Shown: piece after piece, positions 1 through 11,845 of the stretch
How positions within the stretch are numbered: the stretch's first letter is position 1
Layout of the letters: every line of letters starts with the position of its first letter
Assembly (NCBI RefSeq): GCF_014066305.1
Contig: NW_023501036.1
Coordinates: forward strand, 321,501-385,500
Direction of reading: 5' to 3'
DNA length: 64,000 nucleotides
Source: Letharia columbiana
Lineage: Eukaryota; Ascomycota; Lecanoromycetes; Lecanorales; Parmeliaceae
Notes under the pieces: model-generated
Database searches by the model: none
What the model was told of the DNA's origin: nothing
The model's input: only the letters and a program-made list of their open reading frames with translations
Translations under genes and position numbers: made by a program

Positions 1-977
<977 letters not shown>

Positions 978-1023
978 TTCAATACAACTCCATTTGAGAG
1001 CATCCTTCTCACTTCATCTTCCA

Positions 1024-1986
1024 ATGGCTTCATCAGTCATTCCAGAACTCGCCAAGCTTGACAACATCAAGCAGGACACAGAATCCGCCTCTCACAAAGT
1101 CTTCCAAGAACTCGCGATCAAGTCAGCGCAACCTCACGCGGACCGTACTTTCTTGACCGACAGAGCTGTGATCGGCATGGAGCCCATGGAAAATATGCCA
1201 CACACCGCTCACCTCCTGAATTCCGAACATCTTGCCATGGCATTCACGGAGCTCTCTGCGGCTATGGATGACCCTTTCGACGTCTTCCCCCTTCCGTCCT
1301 ACACGTACGACCCCTCGAAGCCATGCTACCTCTACACCATACCTCGCGAGCTCCGCGACATGGTTTACGACGACGTCATCTCATCTGGCAATCTCAAGAT
1401 ACTTCGAACCTCGAGGAAATTACACGAAGAAGGCATCAACTTCCTTTACAAACGTCGCGTCTGTCATCTCATCGAGGATTTCACGAAGTACAGACCCGCA
1501 ATCAATCTCCAGGAGCCTATTGCTGCCTTGATTCAGAACGTCGATATTGAGATAGTGATGGGATCCTCAATGAATGGTCGATGTTGGGGAGACACCACTG
1601 ATCCAATTCTCAAATTCAGTGGCTCCACTGTCCTGCGACAGACGTGCCGAGTGGTGTTTCTCTGTACGGAAGACTACCATCCTTTCAACATCAAGCCACA
1701 TCTTCAGAAGATCTTGGGCCAGCTCCGTACACTCAACGGATTTTTACGGGTCATCTTGGAAATTCATTATAAAGGTCCGATGCTTGTTGGAGAACAGCAA
1801 CCCTTACATTGCCGGCTAAAGGCTATTTCTATCTTGAGAGCCGTCAAACACTTGGAAAAGGACTTGGGTCCAAGTACCCGGCGTGAAGACGTTGACCCTA
1901 CCCGCAAGAACTTGGAATTTCATCCGCGTGCCCACCTGGAAGCCAACCAAGGGGGCGTTGTCGCTAACGACCCAGTGCCGCAATGA
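1024..1986 (+). CDS. F-box-like fungal protein (320 aa), family 1 of 2
   Basis: Single open frame of 320 codons starting at ATG 1024; the frame extends upstream to a TTG at 994, but the ATG is the first proper start. Residues ~105-155 carry the pattern Y-T-I-P-R-E-L-R-D-M-V-Y followed by I-L-R-T-S-R and E-G-I-N-F-L-Y, typical of the short F-box/2EXR-like modules found in many copies in Pezizomycotina (LPxEIRDxIY ... LRTSRQxxxEAxxxLY). Such proteins are thought to be substrate adaptors or orphan paralogs; no substrate can be inferred. The CDS at 17398-18054 has the same module. Promoter space is only ~50 bases before the A-rich tract, so the 5' end or a regulatory region may be missing. The C-terminal ~60 residues are charged and featureless. 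Confidence 0.6.
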   Translation: MASSVIPELAKLDNIKQDTESASHKVFQELAIKSAQPHADRTFLTDRAVIGMEPMENMPHTAHLLNSEHLAMAFTELSAAMDDPFDVFPLPSYTYDPSKPCYLYTIPRELRDMVYDDVISSGNLKILRTSRKLHEEGINFLYKRRVCHLIEDFTKYRPAINLQEPIAALIQNVDIEIVMGSSMNGRCWGDTTDPILKFSGSTVLRQTCRVVFLCTEDYHPFNIKPHLQKILGQLRTLNGFLRVILEIHYKGPMLVGEQQPLHCRLKAISILRAVKHLEKDLGPSTRREDVDPTRKNLEFHPRAHLEANQGGVVANDPVPQ

Positions 1987-3234
1987 TCGATAGGCGAAGT
2001 ATTCGAAGCGAGCGGGGATCGCTCTCTCATGCAATGGTAGTAAACCTACAAGGAATGAAAACAGGGAAAAACTCGGCAAGAGCGATGGAGGTGTTGGTTG
2101 GTTCACCTGCTCGTGGAGCTACGAAGCGGTGGATGACAACAATGACCGGTGCCAACCTTACATATTCAAGTCATAAATCCGTGATTGAGTACATGTTCAG
2201 TGTTGGATCATGGGTTTCTAGATTAGAGATGTCCGAACGAGTATTGAGGACAATTACCACCCATCATCATCGCGTCCTGAATCTGCACCGCAGCGGAGTA
2301 GTAGATTTTTCTAGAGATCCTACAATCCATGCTTCACTAATGAGTCCGCCATTCGAAAGGAAAATCTCTTGGATTTACGATAGTGTACAAATCCACAAGG
2401 CAAGAAACTACTTCTCTCTGCAGACTTGCAAACATGAAGAAGGAAAGCCTGTCGAAGCTGACAGCCGCTGAGTGACATCCTCCATGGCATCGTCCACCAC
2501 AGAGATTGATTCGATGCCTCTTCCCGCCCAGCATCTGGCCCATCATCGACACTTTCGACACTTTCTCACCCCTCGAATCGGACTCCTCGTGCCCTACCAC
2601 ATCTCACACCCCACCTTCGGTATCCCACCTCGCGAGACCGGATGTATGCCAAGGGCCCACGATGGAATGTAAGATTATCAGCGAACCGGTAACGCAATGC
2701 AGTTTGTTACCTGAAAAATTCGAAAGGTTGGAGATGGTCTAGTATTCTTACAAAAGCAGTTGCTCAGGTCTCTATCGCGGCAGCGACTTTGCAGGCGAAA
2801 TCCTAGTATCGCTGCCATTGTCAGATGCAGTAGAGCGGGGAATGTTACACTTGAAGATAAGGATAATCAGAAAAAGTGTTCTCTTTCGTATATTATCATT
2901 TTTGTGCGCCGTTGCTCGGCGTCTTTGAAGTCTCAAATGTGAGCGTACACGAGCTTGTCACTCCGATCTCGCTGAGTTCGGATGATAAAAACTTAGGCGG
3001 TAGATTGCAGAACCTCTCAGGAACTTGCATGGATTCCTGGGGTTCTGGTGAAGTGGGATTCACTACGGCAGAATCCCTGAAACTTTTCATCAGCTGCCTG
3101 TAGATGCAGAGTTATATCCACTTGAGCGCAAACCCATACGCTATCCACAACTTCAAAGACGCACAACATGGGCTCTTGACCGATCCATCGTCCAGCTATC
3201 AATTCCCTACCTATGCGCAGCACTGTCCGGCCGT
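1987..3234. other. Intergenic, no supported gene
   Basis: Short overlapping frames occur on both strands (for example an ATG frame at 1983-2471 overlapping the previous stop), but none shows a recognisable domain, consistent codon usage or splice context. The stretch 2472-2740 is Ser/Pro/His-rich when translated and may be a gene relic. Confidence 0.4.
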
Positions 3235-4333
3235 TTATATCACTTTGCCCACCCTTTGCCCCGACTCGAGCTCCAACTCTTTCTGATGCTTATTCCTCAC
3301 ACTCTGCAATGCCCAGAAATTGTAGAGAAAGTACAAGAGGGCCGTGACCACGGTACACGACGCGGTAGCGCCGACCGTGATCTTGGCCGTGATCGAGAAC
3401 CTACCGCCCTGCTGCGAGTAGACGTTGATGAGCGTGGAGATCAGCCCAGCGGTCGAATTGAGGAGCCCGACCCTATCGTCACAACGTTAGCTCAGAGAGT
3501 CCTTTCTCGAGAAAACGAATTTCAAAAGCGAGACGAGGCACTTACAAGAAGATCTTATTGATCAACCAAACATAATTCCTCCTCCACCGCCACCAAAGCC
3601 ACACCATGCCCGCCCCGCCGACGAGACAGCAGGAACCGGCGACCCAGATCAGAGAAGCGTGCTTGACCGTATTCAGCACCGCATGGTCCACCCTGCTATC
3701 CTTGGCGTCCTTCTGAAGCCTCTTGTTATCCTCGACGCTGACGAAGGTGCCCGGGACGACGATGAAGCCGGCGAGGAGGATCCAGGTGCTGAACGAGGCG
3801 AACAGGTTGTGGGAGCGGGGTATAGTATCCAGACCCAAGAGCATGTCGACGTAGCGGGTTTGCGCGGACGGTTGGGTCGTGTATTCGGGCCTTACGGGGG
3901 CTTTGGAAGGTGGTTGCCGTTCGGATTTGGGCCTTGGTACAGGCTTGGGGCCAGCTGAGGGGATCTCGAGGTGCGAAACTCTTGGCGTGGGCTTGCAGGA
4001 GGTCGGGGCTGAGGGCGGAAGCTTACAATGGCTCATGATGGTGGAATTTGTCTTCGAAAAGTCTTTCAAATTCACCGAGGTGCGTGGGGTCGCTAGGCGC
4101 GGTGTATCACCCAGAAACATCTGTACATCGCAACTTTGATTGGAGACCGGGCGATCAGATGAAGGCTTTGGCACGTCCAGCTTTAGGCATGAACTGTCGT
4201 GCGCGAAATTCAAGTGGCTGATTATGCTTGAGAAGGTTTTGGAAGGGTCGCTAGGGGAGTGCATGGGGGAGAGCTGGGCGGTTTCGTTGACCGGCAACGA
4301 AGGCGCTGGACGAGGTAGGATGAAGGACGACAT
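3235..4333 (-). CDS. Predicted membrane protein, two exons (341 aa)
   Basis: Exon 1 is 4333-3546 and exon 2 is 3472-3235, joined across an intron at 3473-3545 with donor GTAAGT, a CTAAC branch site and acceptor AG. The join restores an intact frame to TAA at 3237-3235, giving 341 aa. I start at ATG 4333; the open frame upstream begins with GTG only. The N-terminal ~160 residues are Pro/Ser/Thr-rich and probably disordered. They are followed by a W-I-L-L-A-G-F-I-V-V-P hydrophobic segment, a basic loop, a second segment near W-V-A-G-S-C-C-L-V-G-G-A, and two segments in and after exon 2 (V-G-L-L-N-S-T-A-G-L-I and V-V-T-A-L-L-Y-F-L-Y). Four membrane helices with a long cytosolic N-tail and short charged C-tail resemble a conserved uncharacterised filamentous-fungal family. 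No catalytic motif is seen; function unknown. Confidence 0.8.
3473..3545 (-). other. Spliceosomal intron (73 nt)
   Basis: On the minus strand the donor is GTAAGT, with a CTAAC branch site 13 bases before the acceptor AG. Removing it fuses two hydrophobic coding segments in frame, which fixes the model of the membrane protein. Confidence 0.85.
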
Positions 4334-5797
4334 GATACTGTAGCGTTGCTCCACTAGAGGGGGCAGTGAGTCAAAAGTCTCAGGCGACCGATCAAGGCTT
4401 TATCAGGGGGACACTGTTCGTGTTTCTTTGTTATTAGGGGAACAAGAGGGCTGATGTTGGCGGCATGTCAAAACCTGTTCGCTTTGTCCGTGCAACCAAG
4501 ACCTTTGACAGCCTAAAAAGGGGCCTTGTCCGCTTCTTTGAGGTTGAAAGGAGGGGCCTTGAATAGTGCTTGTCTTGCGACGAGCATGGCCTCTTTCAGT
4601 GGTTGACATTGTTAATCACACCGAGTCGCCCTTGAATCAAACACCGAGTTTTCTACCTTGAACAATGGCCTCGGTGAATCGTGCGATAATAGAAGAGGCA
4701 CCGACTGTGGGCAACCTACTCGAAGAGCCTGTATGGTGAAAGGGCGTCCCTCAAATTTTCCAACGAAGACTATAGTAATGCTATCGTGTAATCAGTAGAC
4801 GCAACATCGGTTCCAGCCCGCCAATAGGGCTCGGAAACTATACTTGGAAAGCTGTAGTGGCAAGAAAACTGTTCTCATCGTTAAATGTGTATGTCCGGAA
4901 TATTGAGGCTGGAATTAGCTGATCATGACGACTCTTCACTGGATCATAAGTGGCGAGTCGGTGGAATCCATAATTCCAACTGGGAGAACCCTGCAAAGCT
5001 ACATATTTTAGCGCCAGCATCGACATGAAGCGTGCTTTGGGAAGGCTGTCACCATTCGGGTCGCCAGTTCAATGTCGCCTTTCTTGTGTTTGTTTGCTTT
5101 TCAACTGCAGCCGAAGAATTTACAACAACTTGGATTCAACGACGTCGTTCATGCTCTTGTGTACAGAAATTCTTGAAAAAGACTGCTCAACTCGATTTTC
5201 TTACGACAGTTTTGGGCCTCAGTACCGGCATAAGCTGCCAAAATATTGAAACACTTTCGTGTCCAAGCTGTGTGATAGCTGAGGAATGAATCTTACAACG
5301 CATAACGACCTTATACCGGAAGTGGGAGCAAGGTCAAAATAGGCCCTGCAGATGCGGCTTTGGCAGTGCAATCAATTTACAGAGCTTTGGTCTAAGCAGA
5401 ATGCAGGAGTCTTGTAAGGCATACCAAATCTTGCCTCCTGACTCATTGCTAGTGAGTTCATCAGATTTGCAACCAGGCCGCGGGCAGCGGTTAGATTACC
5501 CTGAGTGGAACTGCCCGACGATGATCGCCATTGTAATGCTTAGTCCAGGTGTTAGTATCAGCGTGTCTAGTTCCTTCTATGCTGCGTCCTTCCTATATCT
5601 TATGCAATTCCATCTTGTTCCTTTCTGTAGTTAGAAATAGATAGGTGCTTTGTTCTCCATCAGCTACATAATAGCTGATGGCCCCCCACTGAATCTACAT
5701 GCATTCTACATCATCACCGTTTGCCTCGCAAAGAGTTAGTACTACTCGCTCTCGGCACGGGAAATGACTTGTGAGCTGTCCGCGTATCCAGGTTATT
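4334..5797. other. Intergenic, no supported gene
   Basis: About 1.4 kb with only short frames. One open frame at 5032-5289 (+) has a hydrophobic stretch followed by several Cys residues but lacks an ATG, so I do not call it. No tRNA or long repeat was seen. Confidence 0.4.
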
Positions 5798-6536
5798 TTA
5801 CTCGCCGGCACAAACCTTTCTGTATCCAGGTTCGTTATCGAATTGGGCCGTGATGATGGCCTCTAACTTCTGCGAAAGAAAATATGAGTAATGTGTCAGA
5901 ATATTAGAGGAAAGAGATCTACATGCCCCCCTGTTATATTCGGAAGGAACTGGGATGACCCGTCCCATTGCATCCTCGAATCTTGTCGGTTCCTGGACCC
6001 ATGTGTAACGCAGCTCTGGAGAAGGACTGGACATTTGTAGATTGACGATGAAGCTAATGATTTGCACGTTCGACTGCCAGACCTTGCTGGCAAGATCTAC
6101 CAGGGTTTTCAACTGCGGAATCATGTCCCTGTGAGTGAAGTCAAGCCGTGCAACAGAGCCTTACATCATCAAGGACCTACCGAATAATAAGGCCGGATAA
6201 TCTGCTCAAAATGGGGTTGTTGTCCCGAGACAGCGACGTATTTGCTTGCAGGTCATGTCGCATACAGACTAGTTCCATATGAGACTTTTCGAGTCTTGTT
6301 TCCAGATCCTCATGATCTTTCCAGTTCTGCTCTGCTACAAAGGACGCCGATTTTCTGTAACAACATGTCAGTACGGCGGGTTTGAGGCCTCGATCAGCTA
6401 CTCATAAGCCTTGCGTGATCAGTCCCATATCCAAGCTTCCCACATGTGCTACAAGGTAGGCTCTGAGTTTCGTGACTTCCTCTTCCATGCAAAAGCCCCA
6501 TCTCAGCTTTTTGCCCCACGTCTTCACCCTGTCCAT
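5798..6536 (-). pseudogene. STAND N-domain / ubiquitin-like (ULD_2) protein fragment
   Basis: Minus-strand coding pieces align with the second half of a widespread fungal architecture: a helical STAND-type N-terminal domain followed by a Ubl-like (ULD_2) domain. Visible are W-G-K-K-L-R-W-G with K-L-R-A-Y-L (about 6520-6405), a middle exon ending R-L-S-G-L-I-I-R (6349-6181) and the ULD signature Y-T-W-V-Q-E-P-T-R-F-E-D-A-M-G-R ... V-P-S-E-Y (6030-5940) with L-E-A-I-I-T-A-Q-F (5860). The GTAGGT...ACAG intron at 6180-6129 splices in frame. However, the usual first ~100 residues are absent, an in-frame TGA lies at 6404-6402, the next splice is out of phase, a G6 run near 5930 breaks the V-P-S-E-Y/L-E-A-I-I join, and the frame ends early at 5798. 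The putative ATG at 6536 overlaps the stop of the neighbouring reductase. I read this as a truncated, decaying gene. Confidence 0.65.
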
Positions 6537-7495
6537 GTTTGACACATGCCCTGCGGAGGCCGTCCCGTCACATTCTCTACGACATCATTCATCCTATCCT
6601 CCGTTTCATTTGCACTCGAGACTTCGAGGGAGGTCATGAACCTCGCGAACTGTTCCGGCATGTGCATGCTCATGAATTTGTGTACCCTCTCTTGCTCAGA
6701 GCTCTTGACATCCACGACTTTGCGTCCCGACCCGCTGCTGATTTTGGCCGCAATCTGCATGGACATTGTCAGAGTTTGCGATAACGTCACTTAATAAGCC
6801 AAAAAGTTGGGAATATACCTCATCGTAGGCCAATAGCTCAGGACCGAGGATCCTATAGTCGGTATTGTGCGGGTTCGTATCTGTGAGCGCATGGAAGGCG
6901 ACAGTCGCAATATCCGTGGCGCTGACGAATTGGATCTTGCCATCTTCACAAGCGGTGTAGATCTTACTCTCATTTTTAATGGTGATCGGATGCGAAAAAT
7001 TCGAGAAACTCTCTACAAGGCTGTTGATAAATATGATACATTCCCTTCAGGTGTGGAGCGTCAAGGAAGAAATGTACCTGTGAACCATGCAGCTAGGAGC
7101 ACAGTATGATCAACGCCGATGTCCTCCAGGTGCTGCCACACTTGCCCTGTGTAATACCTACCCTTCGTCAGTGAGCTACCAGACGGGAGAACGAATCGCT
7201 TGACACCATGCTTCTCGACTGCAAGATCGAGGAAAGCGTTCATTGAAGGTGCAGGATCCTGCAACCCAGGAGCAATGAGATAGACAACGGAAATGCTCGC
7301 TCCATTAGGTAATACGTGCTGGAATGGATTCTCGTGACTTGAGCAGTCAAGCCAGTCATACTTTGTCGCTGGCATTGCGGCCGGAGCTGCGGCCTCAGCT
7401 CTACGGGAGGCTAAGAGGAAGGGAATCTTCGCATCCTGCAAAGGCGCAACGTGTTTGGAAGTCTTGCACGTGCCGCCCGTGAGAAGTATTACCAT
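6524..7495 (-). CDS. NmrA-family NAD(P)-binding reductase (280 aa)
   Basis: Three exons, 7495-7078, 7012-6819 and 6754-6524, give an uninterrupted 280-aa protein. It starts M-V-I-L-L-T-G-G-T with a GxxG-type dinucleotide loop (residues 5-9), has Y-D-W-L-D near residue 46, and the NmrA/festuclavine-dehydrogenase-like block S-S-L-T-K-G-R-Y-Y-T-G-Q-V-W-Q-H-L (about 105-121). After the first splice comes A-W-F-T-E-S-F-S followed by I-Q-F-V-S-A-T-D-I-A and D-Y-R-I-L-G-P-E-L-L. This family contains atypical SDR-like reductases, including agroclavine/festuclavine dehydrogenases of ergot-alkaloid clusters, and also redox sensors; the substrate here is unknown. The C-terminus after T-G-R-P-P-Q is short and unlike the family, and coincides with the start of the ULD fragment, suggesting a rearrangement. 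Adjacent to a Zn2Cys6 regulator and two enzyme pseudogenes, so likely a secondary-metabolism remnant. Confidence 0.8.
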
Positions 7496-8475
7496 AGATT
7501 GAATATTGAGGACTGGGAGCTTTGGATGTGGCTAACAACTCCGTGCCGGGATATTGAGGATTGCTGTGCTGTACAGCGAAGCGGAGCAAGGGGATGGGAG
7601 CTTTCGATCTAACCATATCCAGGCTTTAGTTCTGTACGTTCCAAATATCCCTTGCGTGGCAATAATCGGAGATTGGGTCTCAAGGCGCAGAGAGCCAAGG
7701 CCATCATAGCTGATCAACCAGGTGTAGACAAGGATCATCCCAGAAGCATACAGCATCTACAGGTATTACCGCTTCTGTTACCAGTGATCACAAGCTTTCT
7801 CGCGCATTCAGCCTTTCTCCGTGCCTAGTGCGGCTGCCTCGGTCTCCTCTCGGTGACCTCGACCTCAACCTCGTAGGCGTGTCTGAGTAGGGTTCCACCA
7901 AGGCTGCTGGTTGCAAGTGAAGGTCTAGCTCTTCTGTAGAGGAAAAGCATGCAGTGGACCGGGTCTGCTCGTACTGAGCGATTAGACTCTAGATTACTGG
8001 TCCTGGTTCCTGATGGTAATCCTTCACTCTACCATTGTTGAAGGCTCACTTTGAAAGAAGCTGGGACTATGTTGCAGCTGCGCTCCCGCCGTCTATGTTG
8101 TAATCGTACAATCTGTCGAGCTACTGTGGGGTCTCGAGAGGTCTATTCTGCATTGGCGCTAGACAAGTGCATTTTATCCCTGTTCCTCTTTGTGTGCTCC
8201 ACGACATACGTACTTTTACTTCACCACCTACACAATGCAATAGAAATCCATGATATACCTTAGTGACATCTCAATGCTGCAACTGATAGAGGGTACGAGA
8301 ATTGAGATGGCGTGCAATTTCACTGGCAACGCATTATCATACCTCAGGTGAAGAGAAAAGCGCCCTTCCGGTTAAGCAGGTCAACTCTTTTGTGGTTTCT
8401 CATATCGTATTAAGAGACCATAGCGGTATAAGTCAATCTTGAATATTACAAGAGCTTCCGCAGCTACGACGCGCT
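7496..8475. other. Divergent intergenic / promoter region
   Basis: About 980 bases between the reductase (minus) and the Zn2Cys6 factor (plus). It must hold both promoters. Short frames on both strands have no recognisable similarity, and I see no convincing palindromic Zn2Cys6 operator. Confidence 0.5.
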
Positions 8476-10986
8476 ATGTCTGGACTGTCTCAACATCAGC
8501 ATGTTTTCCGAGTCGCAAAGCGTGATGCTACGAACGATGGCACACAGTCTCACGTGGCGAAGCGAAATCGTCAGTCGGTATCATGCTTACCTTGTAGGAC
8601 TCGAAAGTTTGTATTCCTTGGCACTCCGACTTTCGTGATCGGTCGCTTACTGTCCTTACAGGCTGAAGTGTGACCGACAGATCCCGTGCGTGTCATGCTC
8701 AAAGAGAGGTGATGAGACTTCGTGCGCATATTCCAATGGCGCCACAAATGGGCGCGATAGACGTGGAGGCGAAGCTCGAGATTCCGAAGCACAGCTCCGC
8801 TTACAGAAGCTAGAGGAGATGGTCACTAGTCTCATGCGAACGACCAAAGAGGATTCGGAGATTCTTCGCAACGAGATGTCCCCTCAGGCTGTGATAGCCG
8901 ACCAGCGCTTCAACAATCTCCCGCCTCCAACCTCGGATTCGTCTCCGGAAGCACAGTTGAACATGAACGGTCCAGAGAGAAGCTATGTCAACGCCACCCA
9001 TTGGACAGCGATACTAGAGAATGTCGGTGTTTCACGCCGGGACAAAGCTCTGGATACATAGTTGACTAAGCCTAGATTCGAGACATACAAGGCGTTCTTG
9101 AGCAGCATCCGGGTGATACGGGAGAAATACAACCACCCGTTGCTTCCAATGGTCCTGACATTGTACTTGACACAAACCAATCAATGACACTTACGGACGC
9201 TTGCAATTCCCTACCACCAAGACCTACATTGAACAAGCTCCTTTCCGTGTACTTCAACTCAATGCACAGTCAGACCCGTAAGCACGCCGCATCAATCCCA
9301 GAACCCTCTGCTAACCCATGTAGCGATCCTTCATACGGGGAAGTTTCTCAGAGAGGCACGTAGTATACGAATCGAGATACTATGTCAGAGCACTAATTAA
9401 GCCTAGTACGAATCATTTTCCGTCGAACCTTCTTCCGTCTCTTTCCTCTGGATCTCAATGCTCTTTTCGGCACTGTATATCGGTTCCCAAATTCACGAAG
9501 GGGGTGATCAAGAGGTTCTTGGTTCTTCGAACAGTCCTCCGAGAGCGACGTTCCTCAAGAGAGCCGGCCAAGCTCTTATTGCTGGCAGATATCAGAAAGC
9601 CAAACCATATTCTGTAGAGGCCGTGCTGTTATATGGAGTATGCAAGTATATACAGAAGGAAGAACAAGACAACGATGCCTGGATGATTATGGGAATTAGT
9701 ACACGCCTTGCTATGAAGATGGGATACCACAGAGATCCTGGCAATCTTGTCAACATTTCCCCATTCGAAGGGGAGATGAGGAGGAGGACTTTCTGCATCC
9801 TAGAGGCCTTCGACCTACTGCTGTCTTTCCAGGCTGGGTTACCCACAGTAATCTACGAGGAAGAGTGTGATACCGAGCCACCAAGCAACCTTTTCGATAC
9901 AGATTTTGACGAGGACTGTAAAGCTCTCCCACCTTCTCGGCCGCCAATTGACTCAACACCAATGTTATACTATCGTTACAAAAGTCGACTAGCGAAGATA
10001 TTCCGCCGCATTCATCGGCATGCACTTTCATTCAAAATCTCATCGTATGAAGATACAATGAAACTGGATGCTGAGCTTGAGGAGACGCACAAGGATGTGC
10101 CTCCCAGTCTTCGAATGAGACCCTTGGCTTTGTCATTCACAGATCAGCCTTATATGATACTGAACAGGCTGTACTCTGACCTGTTGTATCTGAAAAGTAT
10201 CTGCGTCTTGCATCGAAAGTATCTCAGCCAGGACAGGTCGGACCCATCGTTTGGCTACTCCCGAAGGGTTTGTGGCGACGCAGCTCTGCATATACTGAAA
10301 CATCAAGCCGAGCTTCATGGAGCATGCCAACCGGGGGGGCTATTTTACGACCACAAATGGATGCTCTCGAGTCTTTCATGCCATGACTTCCTCTTGGCAG
10401 CAATGATCACCTGCCTGGACCTCTACGAGTTCCACAAGCAGTCGGCTACTTCATCGGCAAAAGGTATGGAGGCTCAAGTCAAAAAATACGACGCTTTGAA
10501 ACACTCTCATGGCATCTGGACGTCGCGCAGAGAGTTCTCTCGGGATGCGCGGTATGCTTCAAGCGTTCTCGCTGTCATGCTCTCGAAAGTGCCAAGACCA
10601 AGTTTCCCGGGAAAAGCGCCCCAGAAGATTTCGAGTATGACGCAGACCCCAATGAATGGGAACGGACCATTCGGTGCAACAGTGAGCCACCCGGAGAGCT
10701 CGCCGTGGAACATGGACGAATTCGATCTTACAGACCAAGAGCTTCTTACCAATAATTACGCTCCACTTGATTTCGCTTCTACGAGTACTCTGAACACGGT
10801 CTTCAGCGAGTTCGACAACATTGATTGGGTGAGCCGAGAGTCCCTGCTAATCTGCTGATGACCGCTGGCTTACTGACGACCTTGCAGGGTCTCGTTGATC
10901 AATCTTTAGTTGGTCTCATTGGTGACGATGATGTTCCATTTGATTGGCAGTTACTCGACGCGTCTGAAGCACAAGCTGTGACATGA
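8476..10986 (+). CDS. Zn2Cys6 transcription factor, six exons (748 aa)
   Basis: Exons 8476-8606, 8662-9022, 9076-9277, 9324-9355, 9407-10828 and 10888-10986 join in phase to 748 codons. The first intron interrupts the zinc cluster: exon 1 carries C-L-P-C-R-T-R-K and exon 2 L-K-C-D-R-Q-I-P-C-V-S-C, giving the full C-x2-C-x6-C-x5-C-x2-C-x8-C pattern. A short coiled-coil-like L-Q-K-L-E-E-M-V segment follows. Exon 5 carries the fungal-specific regulatory domain (PF04082-like): A-W-M-I-M-G-I-S-T-R-L-A-M-K-M-G-Y-H-R-D, then S-P-F-E-G-E-M-R-R-R-T-F. The last exon is acidic (G-D-D-D-V-P-F-D-W), a plausible activation tail. Intron 4 begins GC rather than GT. It is intact although the nearby SDR and acyltransferase are broken. 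Likely a nuclear pathway regulator, plausibly of the former cluster. Confidence 0.88.
9356..9406 (+). other. GC-AG intron in the Zn2Cys6 gene
   Basis: The donor is GAG|GCACGT and the acceptor CCTAG, with a CTAAT-type branch site. The GT six bases downstream would put the next exon out of frame, while the GC donor joins L-R-E to Y-E-S-F in the frame the family requires. Confidence 0.7.
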
Positions 10987-11845
10987 GCACACTCTATTTG
11001 TTAACATCGATTTGTGAAGCATGGACGTCCTCACCCTCCAAGAGAATAGCCACACCCGTCCTTTGAGTTCTGAGCGTGGTTTCTGACTGAATTTCTATTC
11101 TGGACTTTGACCGAAGCTGCGGAAAGTTTCAGTAATAGATCTTACATGAGCACAGCTTTGCGGGAGAGAAGGAGGCCCTCCTACATATTCACTATAACAG
11201 TACGAAATTTCCAATTTACAGGACAGCACACTCGTATCTCGACTGCCTTCTCCCTTTAGGTCCTAAGCCTTATAGAAGCACAATAATAGGCAAAGCAATT
11301 GATGGATTCGGTTTATTGCATGTGGGGTGTGACTATCTATGTAGGCAGTACCATTGGAATTTGTTGTGACCCTCGAATAGCTCGGTGCATGGCTACCGAA
11401 AGATTCCCATTCGACCAATTCTAAAAGAGGCTAGTCCAGCAATGATGCTTCGGCATCAAGAACCTTGGCAAGTCTTGTCCCACCATGACTCATCCAATGC
11501 GAGAAGTTTGTTCTCTTTGACTCCGAGCTGAATACTCATCTGCGTCGTTGAAAGCGGTGGCATTCATTGTGGTATTTTCATATCTTTACCACATCGCTGG
11601 GTTGATGTAGCGAGAAAAAGAAGAGGGTCAAGAGGTTGGAGAAAAGGGTTGGCCCGATTGATGTTTCAGGATCTTTGAAAAACATAGACATCAAGGTGGC
11701 ATATCATGTAACTGAGCCTGCCCAGTGCATCATTCGCGGCTTTTTCCCTACTCATGATCACTAGGAGGAAGGCAAGGTTTCCAATGTCTTTGCTAATACT
11801 TCATTGTTGGCAGCTATCTCGATGGCAGGCGGGAAGACCTCGGAA
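10987..11845. other. Intergenic, no gene seen
   Basis: About 860 bases lying 3' of both the transcription factor and the SDR pseudogene (convergent). No domain-bearing frame, tRNA or clear repeat was found. Confidence 0.5.

Noticed and set aside
1983..2471. 162-codon + frame starting at an ATG overlapping the previous stop
   Set aside because: No domain, odd composition, and fungal genes rarely overlap by ATGA; more likely a chance frame in the 3' flank.
5032..5289. Cys-containing small secreted-like frame
   Set aside because: No ATG in frame, and the apparent signal peptide starts inside the frame; cannot support a gene.
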